A stretch of 64,000 bases of DNA from Bacillota bacterium (GTDB lineage Bacteria; Bacillota; Clostridia; Oscillospirales; Acutalibacteraceae): contig JAEZGM010000031.1 in NCBI GenBank assembly GCA_023416955.1, positions 186,001 through 250,000 of the forward strand. Direction: 5' to 3'. The notes beneath the pieces are model-generated. The model was not told the origin of the DNA, did not search any database, and saw nothing but the letters and a program-made list of their open reading frames with translations. How positions within the stretch are numbered: the first letter of the stretch is position 1; the number at the start of each line of letters is the position of its first letter. The translations under genes and the position numbers were made by a program. Shown one piece after another: positions 8,886-17,835 of the stretch.

Positions 8886-9767
8886 CTAACTTTTCATACC
8901 GGTCAGAACAATGCCCTCGACGAAACTACGTTGGCCCAGTAAATAAACGATAATGCCGGGTACAATGGTCATACACGTTGCCGCCATGGCATAGTTCCAT
9001 TTGGTGCCAAATGCGCCTGTAAAGGTGGTAAGACCGATAGCAAAGGTATAATTATCCATAGTGTTGATGTAAATCATCTGTTGCAGCAGGTCGTTCCACT
9101 GCTGAATAAACAACAGCATAATGACGACTGCGATCGCAGGCCTTATGGACGGTACCAGAATGGACCATAAAATACGCATATGGGAGGCACCGTCAATTTC
9201 CGCCGCCTCGTCCAGCTCCTTGGGAACGCTTCCCATGAACTGCTTCAGGAGAAAGATATTAAAGAATCCGCCGCCTGTAAAGAATGGCAGAATCAGCGGC
9301 CAATATGTATTATTAAGCCCTAACCCGCGCGTCCAAAAAATATACAGAGGAATAAATGTGACCATTCCCGGCAGCAGTATCGTACCGACGCATAATGTGA
9401 AAAGCAGCTTCTTCCCTTTGAATTTCAGTCTGGCAAAGGGATAAGCGCTGAAAATGCAGGTGACTGTACCCGCTACCACGGATGGAATAATGATTGTAAA
9501 TGTATTTTTTAAATATGTCCAATATTTAAACGATTCCAGAGTACGGGAGTAGTTTGACCACAACCATTCCTGCGGTAAAAATTTAGGCGGATAGGCGTAT
9601 AGTTCACCATTGCTGATCACCGATGAGCGGAAAACCCAGTACAACGGCAGCAATGCAAGCGCTGCCGAAAAGGCAATTACGATCAGTGAAAATAAATTGG
9701 CAAGTTGGGAGGAACGTTTTTTGCTTGCCAGCAGGCTGCGTGGTTGAGTTTGTTTGATTTGTTCCAT
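8886..9767 (-). CDS. CUT1 sugar ABC transporter permease (MalG/UgpE type)
   Basis: The 293-residue inner-membrane subunit has six hydrophobic segments and the cytoplasmic EAA loop EAAEIDGASHMRILWSIL (about 190-210), which contacts the ATPase. It shares one base with the stop codon of the preceding permease (TGATG), so the two are coupled. It is the last gene of a binding protein-permease-permease operon. No ATPase is encoded here; clostridial CUT1 systems commonly share one MsmK-like ATPase encoded elsewhere. Confidence 0.93.
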   Translation of the reverse strand: MEQIKQTQPRSLLASKKRSSQLANLFSLIVIAFSAALALLPLYWVFRSSVISNGELYAYPPKFLPQEWLWSNYSRTLESFKYWTYLKNTFTIIIPSVVAGTVTCIFSAYPFARLKFKGKKLLFTLCVGTILLPGMVTFIPLYIFWTRGLGLNNTYWPLILPFFTGGGFFNIFLLKQFMGSVPKELDEAAEIDGASHMRILWSILVPSIRPAIAVVIMLLFIQQWNDLLQQMIYINTMDNYTFAIGLTTFTGAFGTKWNYAMAATCMTIVPGIIVYLLGQRSFVEGIVLTGMKS

Positions 9768-10741
9768 CAGTCGTTGCCACCTTCCCCGAAGAACTGTGAT
9801 TTATTTGTTTTAAACAGAATCATCGTCGCGATGCCCACTAATACAAAGAATACGGCAGCGTAGGCGCATCCGTAGCCGATTTTGTTTTTCTGGAATGCAT
9901 TGAGATAAATGATGTAGGACATGAACATAGAACCGTTCTGCGGCCCGCCGTTAGTGATTGCGAGCGCCGGATTGATTACCTGCAGATTGCTGATAAGCGC
10001 CATTAATACGTTATAAAAGATGATGGGCGAAATGCTTGGAATCGTAATGTGCCAGAAGCACTTCCAGGAATTCGCGCCGTCAATTTGTGCCGCTTCCAGA
10101 TATGTACGCGGAACGTTTTGAAGACCGGCAAGGAAAATGACAATTAGGTTGCCGCTACACCAAACAGCGATTACCGCGAGTGAGGGGAGTACTTGATCCG
10201 GACTTTGCAGAAATTGCTGCGGCTGCATCCCCATAAGACGCAAGGCGTAATTGATCAGGCCGTAGTTCACCTCATACAGCCAGCGCCAGGAGGTAAATAC
10301 GCCCACGGCGGGAAGCATATACGGGATAAAAAAGATAGCGCGCCAAAACGGACGCGTGGGTATTTTCCGGTTTAGCAGCAGCGCAATAAAGAGCGAATAG
10401 GCGAGTGACGACAGTACGGCTATAATCGAATATACGATCGTAACACGCAGAGAGTCATAAAAATACATATCACGGGTAAATATTTTTATAAAGTTGGCGA
10501 GACCCACAAATTTGGGCGCGGTCAGGCCGTTCCAATCGAACAAGCTTAAGATGAAAACTGAAATCGTGGGGACATAGCTGATAATTGAAAGCCCCAGAAA
10601 TACGGGAATTAGACAGAGGTATGCTGTTCTGGACTCTTTTTTTTGTCTGGCTCTTCCGCTTGTCGCTTTTTCTGCTTTGTTTTTTACTGTGATGCTGGGC
10701 GGTAATACCGCTTCTGTGCCGCTTTGTTTCATTTTGACCAC
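9767..10741 (-). CDS. CUT1 sugar ABC transporter permease (MalF/UgpA type)
   Basis: About 324 residues. A basic N-terminal region (residues 15-38) precedes six hydrophobic segments, and the EAA loop reads EAAQIDGANSWKCFWHI. A GTG at 10741 is taken as start because AAGGGGG lies seven bases upstream; an ATG four codons later is the alternative, while translation from 10813 has no ribosome binding site. It lies 126 bases downstream of the binding protein and overlaps the second permease. Confidence 0.9.
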   Translation of the reverse strand: MVKMKQSGTEAVLPPSITVKNKAEKATSGRARQKKESRTAYLCLIPVFLGLSIISYVPTISVFILSLFDWNGLTAPKFVGLANFIKIFTRDMYFYDSLRVTIVYSIIAVLSSLAYSLFIALLLNRKIPTRPFWRAIFFIPYMLPAVGVFTSWRWLYEVNYGLINYALRLMGMQPQQFLQSPDQVLPSLAVIAVWCSGNLIVIFLAGLQNVPRTYLEAAQIDGANSWKCFWHITIPSISPIIFYNVLMALISNLQVINPALAITNGGPQNGSMFMSYIIYLNAFQKNKIGYGCAYAAVFFVLVGIATMILFKTNKSQFFGEGGND

Positions 10742-10867
10742 AATTTGGCCCCCTTCCCGAAAAACCGTATCGGGATGCCAACCTTTTAGAAGGAGGCACC
10801 CCGGTATGGCCAAGTGCTGTCATACGCTTAATTTAGTTAAGATATTATTTGCATTTAGTAGACATTA

Positions 10868-12295
10868 CTACTTTTTACCGCTTTCAAGTGCTTCGTTTAA
10901 ATCGGGATAGTATTTATTAAGCGCGTCTTTCGCCTTCATGTCGCCCGTCCAGACGTGAGAAAGTACGGTATCCAGCGTGGTGTTAAATACATCGGTTCCG
11001 CTGACATAGTACCATGAGCTGGATTTCGCATCATTGCGCGCGTAATCCACTACGGCACTCTTATACATATCGTGGTCGGGATAATTCGGATTGTTAATCC
11101 ATTTATCTGTTTTTGCGGAGTCGGTATACCATGAATCCAGAATCGGCATCCATGTTCCGGCTTTGATCAAATCCCAGGAATTTTCTTCCTGTGAATACCA
11201 TTTCAGCCATTCCATAGCCTCTTTCGGGTGTTTGGTGGTAGCGAAAACCACATTCGGGCCGCCTGTACAGATGGTGACCTTATCCTTGAAATAGGGCAGA
11301 ACACCCACGCCGTATTTGAATTTAGCGTCAGGGCCAAGGAAAGTGCCTACATTCCAAGCACCATCGGTTGCCATAACAATTTTTTGCGTGCCGAGAGTTG
11401 TGCTGAGCGCCGTGCTGGATGAGCTGGGCTGGGGCGCGCAGTGATCAACCAGATATAAGTCCGCCACCGCCTGAATGGCCTGAGCCGCAGCGTCCTCATT
11501 AATGGTGCATTTGCTGCCGTCTGCAGAATAGTATCCGCCGCCGTTGGACAGCGCCCAGACCTCCATCTGCCAAGGAAGCGTGTTGACAGAGCAGCCGTAA
11601 ACAGCGATGTTTTTCGGGTCAAAATTGGGATCGTTGGCGTTTCTGCCTTTCGTGTCCAGTGTCAGTGTTTTTGCTACCTTCACAAATTCGTCCCAAGTCC
11701 ACGCCTTGTCGGCGTTGGCGGGGGGAGTAAAGGCTTTCACGTCAAGTCCTTGCTTTTTGCAGACCTCGTTCAGCAGGTCAATGTTATACCACATATTTAA
11801 AACTTCATTCGCGGCGGAGTATGCGACGGGAGTGCCGTCGTGCTTGAAAGTCAGGCTGTCGAGCGGCTTTGCTTCGCTGGTATTGTACATTTGAGAGATA
11901 TCGTACAATACGCCGTTGTTTGCGAAGGTAAGAACGCCGGCTTCACTCATAATACCGGTATCCGGCAACTGACCCGCGGTAGCCATGGCGTTCAGTTTGG
12001 TTATGTAGCTCTCATGGTCAATCTGCATGACTTCGACTTTAATATGATCCTGAGAAGCATTGAACTTGTCGGCAACAGCCTGTGTCGCTTTTGTCTCGGT
12101 GTCGTTGCCCCACTGAGCATAAGTGATGGTGACTTTCTCGTTGTTGCCCGCGGTACTGTCTTCCGATGAGCTGAGTGCGGAGGCGGCGCCGTTTGACCCG
12201 GAACTTGCGGTCGAGTTTGAGCCGCAACCCACAGACATGCTCGCGAACATGGAAACTGCCAAGAGTATCGCCAGAATCTTTGGTATCCTTTTCAC
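10868..12295 (-). CDS. CUT1 sugar-binding lipoprotein
   Basis: The 475-residue extracellular substrate-binding protein has a lipoprotein signal with the lipobox near SVGC at about residue 24, followed by a Ser/Ala/Asn-rich linker. The mature part resembles family 1 solute-binding proteins (ITYAQWGND at the start of the first lobe, AMEWLKWYSQEENSW near the C-terminal third). A GTG start has AAGGAGG seven bases upstream. It is the first gene of the importer at 8886-12295. Its sugar cannot be named from sequence; the neighbouring glycosidases suggest oligosaccharides containing hexosamine or mannose. Confidence 0.92.
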   Translation of the reverse strand: MKRIPKILAILLAVSMFASMSVGCGSNSTASSGSNGAASALSSSEDSTAGNNEKVTITYAQWGNDTETKATQAVADKFNASQDHIKVEVMQIDHESYITKLNAMATAGQLPDTGIMSEAGVLTFANNGVLYDISQMYNTSEAKPLDSLTFKHDGTPVAYSAANEVLNMWYNIDLLNEVCKKQGLDVKAFTPPANADKAWTWDEFVKVAKTLTLDTKGRNANDPNFDPKNIAVYGCSVNTLPWQMEVWALSNGGGYYSADGSKCTINEDAAAQAIQAVADLYLVDHCAPQPSSSSTALSTTLGTQKIVMATDGAWNVGTFLGPDAKFKYGVGVLPYFKDKVTICTGGPNVVFATTKHPKEAMEWLKWYSQEENSWDLIKAGTWMPILDSWYTDSAKTDKWINNPNYPDHDMYKSAVVDYARNDAKSSSWYYVSGTDVFNTTLDTVLSHVWTGDMKAKDALNKYYPDLNEALESGKK

Positions 12296-12641
12296 AACTT
12301 TTCCTCCTTAGATAAATAAACTTAATTTTATTGTCTGGCAAGCCTTTATCGCTTACCTTTCAACCAATCATTGCCTACCTTATCGTTTAAGTAATTTTAG
12401 AATAAAATATTTTGCATTACATTTTTTGATAAATAACGCAAATGAGATTTTGTATTAATTTTCTATTTCAAGGTGATTATATCACTTATTTTTGAAAAAA
12501 TAAAGTTTTTTTATTCAAGTTAACCAATTTGTCATTATAACCAAAACGATTCGGTAAATTTTTACATATACTTACAGATCTTTTATTATAAAAATATATA
12601 TTTGTTTGGTAATGATCAACGGGAAATTTCAGCCTTGATTT
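12296..12641. other. AT-rich upstream region of the first sugar importer
   Basis: Non-coding. On the minus strand a TATAAT (12476-12481) sits inside the small palindrome GTGATTATATCAC (12473-12485), a plausible -10 element, but no convincing -35 is seen. AAAACGATT at about 12543-12551 resembles the sequence just upstream of the other importer at 15848. No gene was recognised. Confidence 0.4.
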
Positions 12642-13493
12642 TCATCGGGTAAAGAAAGTGTTCTGTTTTTTTCGCAATTCTGTCAGCCGGTTTGTCGCGG
12701 CCATCTGGTCGATGATTTGTTTTGCAATGCTGTCGAGTTCGGTGTCGTCGCTGTAATCGGCCGGGGCGATGAAATTGACGCGGCCGTGCGTCAGCAGGTC
12801 TCTTGCAAGCTCTTTTTTGCCCTCCTGATACACCGCGATGGATTGCCCCCCGTGCGTTTTTACCAGCTTCATGCAGGGCACGTCGGTCAGACCGTCCCCG
12901 ATATACACCATATTTCGGAACGGAACCCGCCTTTTATCCTCGGGAATATATTGATTTAGGGTGTCGTCGTCCGAAATATCCAGAACGCCCTTATTAATGC
13001 GAAAAAGGAACTGAGTTTTTCCGGTGTAGTTGACGGAAAGAAGCGGCCAGTCCGCGGCTCCGTTTGCGTCATAGTGAAATTCACAGGCATAAATCTCTTT
13101 AAATTCGTCTTTGATTTTTGACCCTTCTATAATTTCCTTCAGCCCGGATGAAATAATATAATGCTCAATCCGGACCCCGTGGCCTTTGCCGTATTGGTTC
13201 AGGCGCTGAAACCATTCGGGAACGCCAGGGAAAAATTCGATATCCCTTCCCATGCCGACAAAGTCGGTTCGGCGGATGGGCAAATTTCGCGCGCTGGATT
13301 TTTTAATCATCAAATACATATAGGCAAGGATGCTGTCCATTTTCTGTTCCTTTGCCATCGCGTTGGACTGTGCCCAGAAGGATTCCGCGCTCATGCCGAG
13401 ATGGGGAATAAAAGTATATTCCTGCATATCTTTTGTACACAGCGTTCTGTCAAAATCATACATAAAAGCGATAATGGGTTTTTGTCCGGTCAT
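12642..13493 (-). CDS. HAD superfamily hydrolase
   Basis: The 283-residue protein has the haloacid dehalogenase signature. Motif I is DFDRTLC (D13 nucleophile, D15), a serine in YIISSGLKEII is motif II-like, and GDGLTDVPCMK (about 206-216) gives the Mg-binding acidic motif. A helical cap lies between motifs I and II. It is a cytoplasmic phosphatase-like enzyme of unknown substrate. It lies between the first sugar importer and GH20 on the same strand. A role in sugar-phosphate metabolism is only a guess from context. Confidence 0.82.
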   Translation of the reverse strand: MTGQKPIIAFMYDFDRTLCTKDMQEYTFIPHLGMSAESFWAQSNAMAKEQKMDSILAYMYLMIKKSSARNLPIRRTDFVGMGRDIEFFPGVPEWFQRLNQYGKGHGVRIEHYIISSGLKEIIEGSKIKDEFKEIYACEFHYDANGAADWPLLSVNYTGKTQFLFRINKGVLDISDDDTLNQYIPEDKRRVPFRNMVYIGDGLTDVPCMKLVKTHGGQSIAVYQEGKKELARDLLTHGRVNFIAPADYSDDTELDSIAKQIIDQMAATNRLTELRKKQNTFFTR

Positions 13494-13582
13494 AAGTTTT
13501 TCCCTTCTGTTTCACAACCAATTCTGTGTAAGTTTATTTTTTGCCTTTATTGTATCACAGCGGAGCGGATGTTTCTATAAAA

Positions 13583-13612
13583 AAACGGGCCGCGCTGAAA
13601 AAGCGCGACCCG
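13583..13612 (-). terminator. terminator after GH20
   Basis: CGGGCCGCGCT pairs imperfectly with AGCGCGACCCG around GAAAA; on the minus strand a T run follows. It ends the GH20 transcript 33 bases past its stop. Confidence 0.8.
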
Positions 13613-13644
13613 ATGTACAATAAAAGGGACTGTATCCCCTGTTT

Positions 13645-15525
13645 TCAGCCTACAATCCGGCACACGGTGGCGATGGAACCCCAGGCATTCATACAGCGGA
13701 AGGTACCGTTTTCTTCGCGCAGATAAGGAAGCTTCGGTGTGGAAAGCTCGGGGATATCGTCTAGAGTTCCGTCGGCAAAGCGGCCGATGCGCTCCTTCGC
13801 GGTTTCAAACCTGCCGAGTAATCCGCTCAGACGCAGGTCGATCACTTCAAAGCCGTACGGCTTGTTTGTGGAGTACCAAAGTTCCGCCCAGACATTTTTC
13901 AGCGCGCGGATTGCCGCAATACATTCATCAGCAGTTTTGATCAGAGCGGCAGCTCCCGCGCGGTCACCGCTGCGAATGCAGGGGGCTGCGCTGTCATGCC
14001 AGAGGCATTTCTGATAGATCGTTTTTGCATATTCGGCGTAAAAACGGAATAATAAGCTGTATTCACCCTGCGCTTGTGCGTATTGGGCGAATTTTTCTGC
14101 CAGTGCGCGATAGTGCTCCGCACACGGAATGCCGCGGAAATCTTCCTCAAAGAGCGGCTCAAGAGGATCCTCAAACAGTAGCGTTTTAGCCGGTGTCACT
14201 GTGCTTTCCGGCTGAATTTTTACGCCGGGCACATCATTGAAAAGGGAAAGGTCCAGAAAAGCCTGTCCGTCCGTATCACAGCAGGCCTTAAAGCGCCCCA
14301 ACACTGCGGCTTCGTCGTATTTGCCCGAGTAGCGGAATTCCGCAAAAATCTGCATTCCCAATGAAATGCTCAGCATGTTTGCTTCGCCGCCGTCGTCGCC
14401 CCACGCGCTTGCAATAACTTCGCAGATTCCCAGCTCCCGGCATTGCGTGAGCGCCGGAACGGTTGTCAGGATGGTCTTGCGGTAATCGGCCGCAGGGCCG
14501 ATCCAAGTCCAGATACCGCCGGTAAAAACGGTTTTCGCACGGAATTTCTGATGCATTTTCAACAGCTTTTCATAATGCGCTTCCGTCTCGTGGTAATAAT
14601 CCCAGTACGCAAGGTCAATATCCTCCGGCGCGCCGGCAAGGATCTCGTCGGTAAAGACGCTGTTGGTATCATACAGGTCGCGTGTGGGGGAGGCGGCCAC
14701 AAAATGCATGTCACTCCACATCATCGCGTGCAGACCGTATTTGTCTAAAATAGGCTTTACGCGCTTTAGATGCTCGGCAATCAATTTGCCGCAGGAGCGG
14801 TAGCCATATTTGTTCAGATAGCGGCCAAGCCCCAGTTCCCATGCCTCGTCCATACCGATGTGAATGCGTTTGGAGCGGAACGGGGCGCTGGCGGATGCAA
14901 TCATTTCTTCAATGAACGCATAGGTAGAATCTTCACCGACCATAAGGCTGCGTTCGCTGTCGCGCAGGGACTCCATTGCCGGCCACTGCAACGCCCGCTC
15001 CAGGTGAGCCAGCGTCTGAATGCATGGAATCAGCTCAACTCCGAGCGCGTCCGCGTAATCGTCCAGCTCCTTCAGTTCTTCGAAGGAATAGCGCCCGCGC
15101 ATATAGCCAAAATACGGTCTGCTTTTGACCTCATAAGTGTCTTCGGTATACAGCATACCCATATTCAGCCCCATCAGCGCCATTTTTCGGAGCAGGCTCT
15201 TAAGGCTTTCAATAGTGGGGACTGCGTTGCGCGAACAGTCAAGCATAACGCCGGTCATAGTAAAGCAGGGCGCTTCTTTGATGGAAAATCCGGGCTCCTG
15301 CCCATGCTGCACCAGCAGTGACAACGCCCTAAAAAAGTCTGTTTTTTCGTGATACCGGATTTCAGCCCGGCTGTCGGAGGCTGAAACGCTCAGGCCGGGT
15401 TCTCCACTTTTTTCGGCAAAAACGTGGAAAACGTTTTCACATTTTCGAAACGCCGGGTCCGTATCCAGCAGTGAAATTCCCGAGGAGAGTTCTTCCAGAT
15501 CCCCTTCATATGTCCAGTTTGACAT
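13645..15525 (-). CDS. GH20 beta-N-acetylhexosaminidase, intracellular type
   Basis: The 626-residue glycoside hydrolase carries the GH20 catalytic pair in HIGMDEAWELG, with D226 polarising the substrate acetamido group and E227 as acid/base. There is no signal peptide, so it acts in the cytoplasm. Size and architecture resemble the intracellular GH20C enzymes of streptococci, which remove terminal beta-linked GlcNAc or GalNAc from imported glycans. AAAGGAAG lies upstream of the ATG. It is divergent from the LplB/LplC-type importer at 15891, and a cre-like site lies within its first 100 bases. Confidence 0.9.
   Translation of the reverse strand: MSNWTYEGDLEELSSGISLLDTDPAFRKCENVFHVFAEKSGEPGLSVSASDSRAEIRYHEKTDFFRALSLLVQHGQEPGFSIKEAPCFTMTGVMLDCSRNAVPTIESLKSLLRKMALMGLNMGMLYTEDTYEVKSRPYFGYMRGRYSFEELKELDDYADALGVELIPCIQTLAHLERALQWPAMESLRDSERSLMVGEDSTYAFIEEMIASASAPFRSKRIHIGMDEAWELGLGRYLNKYGYRSCGKLIAEHLKRVKPILDKYGLHAMMWSDMHFVAASPTRDLYDTNSVFTDEILAGAPEDIDLAYWDYYHETEAHYEKLLKMHQKFRAKTVFTGGIWTWIGPAADYRKTILTTVPALTQCRELGICEVIASAWGDDGGEANMLSISLGMQIFAEFRYSGKYDEAAVLGRFKACCDTDGQAFLDLSLFNDVPGVKIQPESTVTPAKTLLFEDPLEPLFEEDFRGIPCAEHYRALAEKFAQYAQAQGEYSLLFRFYAEYAKTIYQKCLWHDSAAPCIRSGDRAGAAALIKTADECIAAIRALKNVWAELWYSTNKPYGFEVIDLRLSGLLGRFETAKERIGRFADGTLDDIPELSTPKLPYLREENGTFRCMNAWGSIATVCRIVG
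15426..15439. promoter_or_regulatory. cre-like catabolite repression site inside the GH20 gene
   Basis: GGAAAACGTTTTCA contains the 12-bp palindrome GAAAACGTTTTC and matches the CcpA consensus TGWNANCGNTNNCA at all but the first position. It lies 87-100 bases inside the coding region; intragenic cre sites near gene starts are known road-blocks. The 10-mer AACGTTTTCA recurs at the maltodextrin promoter (56546). Confidence 0.5.
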
Positions 15526-15556
15526 ATATGCTTCTTCCTTTCAATTGTACTGTTTA

Positions 15557-15627
15557 TATAGTCAGCTCACTTTAGAAAATATCCAAGAAAATAGAGATTG
15601 GTTCTGCTTTCAAATGAACTGACTATA
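15557..15627 (+). repeat. 71-bp MITE-like palindromic element, copy 2
   Basis: Same 71-bp element as at 1450. The termini are TATAGTCAGCTCA and TGAACTGACTATA (one mismatch in the inverted repeat), and the body has three or four substitutions. It sits in the intergenic region between the divergent GH20 and permease genes, close to the GH20 start. Confidence 0.9.
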
Positions 15628-15802
15628 GTATCTTTTTGTATTATAGAGATATCTGCAGGAAAAATCCACAGAAAATTATACAGTTCGTATCACTAAAACA
15701 TTAGATCATTGCCATGAATTACAGAAAAAACAGCATTTTATGGGCAAAATTTTGAGAACCATTCTTATAATCTAAAGTTTTTTGACTATAGTATTTCGTT
15801 TT

Positions 15803-15831
15803 TTGTCTGGTTTAGTAAATCATTTTATAGA
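15803..15831 (+). promoter_or_regulatory. candidate promoter of the LplB-type importer operon
   Basis: TTGTCT (15803-15808) and TATAGA (15826-15831) are 17 bases apart. GAAAACGATT at 15846-15855, just past the expected start point, is a possible operator. The rest of 15628-15800 is AT-rich with no recognised element apart from a lone TGACTATAGTAT near 15783. Confidence 0.5.
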
Positions 15832-15890
15832 TATAATAAACAACAGAAAACGATTATGCCATGTCGGTACTGATGGGAAGGATGAGCAAT

Positions 15891-16847
15891 ATGTCTACGA
15901 AGAAGCCGGAAAAGGCCGCACGGGTGGTAAGGAAAAAGCGATGGACCCGTGATGATACGGAATTAACGATGTTGGCGGGTCCAACAATTATCTGGTATAT
16001 ACTCTTTTCTTTTTTACCGATGTTCGGAATTATCATTGCATTCAAAGATTTCCGAATCAGCGGAAATTTTATTCAGAGCGTGATCAGCAGCAACTGGTCC
16101 GGATTTGAGAATTTCCGTTTTATGTTTACCAGTCAGGATGCGTGGATTGTACTGAGAAATACGCTCGGTTACAATATTATCTTTATTATTCTGGGAATTG
16201 TAGTTCCGGTAACACTGGCTTTGCTGGTCGGGCAGCTTCACAGCAAGCGCTTGGCGAAGGTTTACCAGACGGCAATGTTTATGCCGTACTTCCTCTCCTG
16301 GGTCGTTGTTGCGGCTGTTGCCTGGGGCTTCCTCAGCTTTGACAAAGGTTTGGTAAATAACCTTATCACAGCAAAAGGCGGAGAAGCGGTAAACTGGTAT
16401 ATGGTGAAGGAACCGTGGCCGTGGCTGCTGATCTTTCTGAATCTGTGGAAGGGCCTTGGATACGGAATGGTGGTTTACCTCGCGACCATCACCGGTATTG
16501 ACTCGACTTACTATGAGGCGGCTGTGATCGACGGCGCCACCAAGTGGCAGCAGGTTCGGTACATTACGCTGCCAATGATGAAAACAGTTATTGTCATTAT
16601 GTTCATCATGGCGGTTGGACGAATTTTCTACTCGGACTTCGGCCTGTTCTATCAGGTTCCCCATGATTCCAACTCCTTGCACACGGTGACTTATACGATT
16701 GATGTCATGGTGTATAAGATGCTGAAAAGCGCAACTACCGGGATGGCTTCGGCTGCGGCATTCTTCCAGTCCTTCATGGGCTGTGTTACGATTCTTGTCG
16801 CCAACGCGGTTGTCCGCCGCATTGATCCGGACAGCGCTATGATATAA
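15891..16847 (+). CDS. CUT1 sugar ABC transporter permease (LplB type)
   Basis: About 318 residues with a basic N-terminal tail, six hydrophobic segments and the EAA loop EAAVIDGATKWQQVRYITL. The ATG at 15891 is preferred over one 30 bases earlier because GGGAAGGA lies directly upstream of it. It is the first gene of an LplB-LplC-binding protein operon. This transporter subtype (oligosaccharide, LplABC or NgtSP1P2-like) imports glycans in Firmicutes, and the glycosidase neighbours support that. Confidence 0.92.
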   Translation: MSTKKPEKAARVVRKKRWTRDDTELTMLAGPTIIWYILFSFLPMFGIIIAFKDFRISGNFIQSVISSNWSGFENFRFMFTSQDAWIVLRNTLGYNIIFIILGIVVPVTLALLVGQLHSKRLAKVYQTAMFMPYFLSWVVVAAVAWGFLSFDKGLVNNLITAKGGEAVNWYMVKEPWPWLLIFLNLWKGLGYGMVVYLATITGIDSTYYEAAVIDGATKWQQVRYITLPMMKTVIVIMFIMAVGRIFYSDFGLFYQVPHDSNSLHTVTYTIDVMVYKMLKSATTGMASAAAFFQSFMGCVTILVANAVVRRIDPDSAMI

Positions 16848-16859
16848 GGAGGCAGTTTT

Positions 16860-17786
16860 GTGGCGAAGAAAAAATATATAGACGGTCTTGATAAGTTTAA
16901 CCGCGTTCATAATTCAACCAATGTTATTTTAAATGTTGCTTTCATCATCCTTTCATTGATTTGTGTGGTCCCTGTACTGTTCGTTGTTTCCATTTCACTG
17001 AATTCGGAAAAGGCAATTGAAAATTTCGGCTACACACTGATTCCGAAAGTTTTTTCTATTGAATCGTACACATTCCTTGCAAAACAGGGAAGCGTTATTA
17101 CCCGTGCATTGGGCATTTCACTCTTTGTGACAATCGTAGGAACCGTAATCGGTGTATTGCTCACAACATCAATGGGATATGTGCTTTCAAGACCCCAGTA
17201 CAAACTGAAAGGCTTTTTAACCTGGGTCGTGTTTATCCCGATGGTATTTAACGGCGGTATGGTTTCCAGCTATTATGTCAACGCTAATCTGCTGGGGCTG
17301 AAAGACAACGTGTGGGCCTACATTCTGCCCCTTGCGGTATCTTCTTTCAATGTAATTATCTGCAAGACCTTTTTCAGAACAACAGTTCCGGATTCCCTTG
17401 TGGAGTCTGCCAAAATAGACGGCGCTTCGCAGCTGCGCATCTTTTTCAGCATCGTGCTGCCGATTTCATTGCCGGTTCTTGCTACCATTGGATTATTCCT
17501 TTCGTTCAGCTATTGGAACGACTGGTTCCAGGCGATGCTCTATATCGACGACACAAAGCTGAATTCGCTTCAGGCGCTGCTGACAAAGATTATGGATAAC
17601 GTGGATTATCTTTCCCGCAACGCGGCAACCATGGGTGTAAGCTCTGCGGAGCTTGCGCGCAGCATGCCGAAGGAAGGCGCGCGCATGGCGATTGCGACGA
17701 TTATCGTTATTCCGATTGCCTGTGCTTACCCATTCTTCCAGCGGTATTTCATTTCCGGTTTGACGGTTGGCGCCGTCAAAGGCTGA
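16860..17786 (+). CDS. CUT1 sugar ABC transporter permease (LplC/YtcP type)
   Basis: The 308-residue partner permease has six hydrophobic segments and the EAA-like loop ESAKIDGASQLRIFFSIVLP. A GTG start lies seven bases after AGGAGG, and that ribosome site overlaps the stop of the preceding gene. The C-terminus KRYFISGLTVGAVKG-like tail is typical of the LplC/YtcP subfamily. Together with the LplB-type subunit it forms the membrane channel for the binding protein encoded next. Confidence 0.93.
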   Translation: MAKKKYIDGLDKFNRVHNSTNVILNVAFIILSLICVVPVLFVVSISLNSEKAIENFGYTLIPKVFSIESYTFLAKQGSVITRALGISLFVTIVGTVIGVLLTTSMGYVLSRPQYKLKGFLTWVVFIPMVFNGGMVSSYYVNANLLGLKDNVWAYILPLAVSSFNVIICKTFFRTTVPDSLVESAKIDGASQLRIFFSIVLPISLPVLATIGLFLSFSYWNDWFQAMLYIDDTKLNSLQALLTKIMDNVDYLSRNAATMGVSSAELARSMPKEGARMAIATIIVIPIACAYPFFQRYFISGLTVGAVKG

Positions 17787-17835
17787 CAAAGTACCCCCGG
17801 CCGGTAATCGGCCTAAAATAAAAGGAGGAATTGAT

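Noticed and set aside
16014..16910. Long reading frame opposite the LplB-type permease
   Set aside because: It runs antisense across a permease gene with clear family motifs and has no recognisable protein features.
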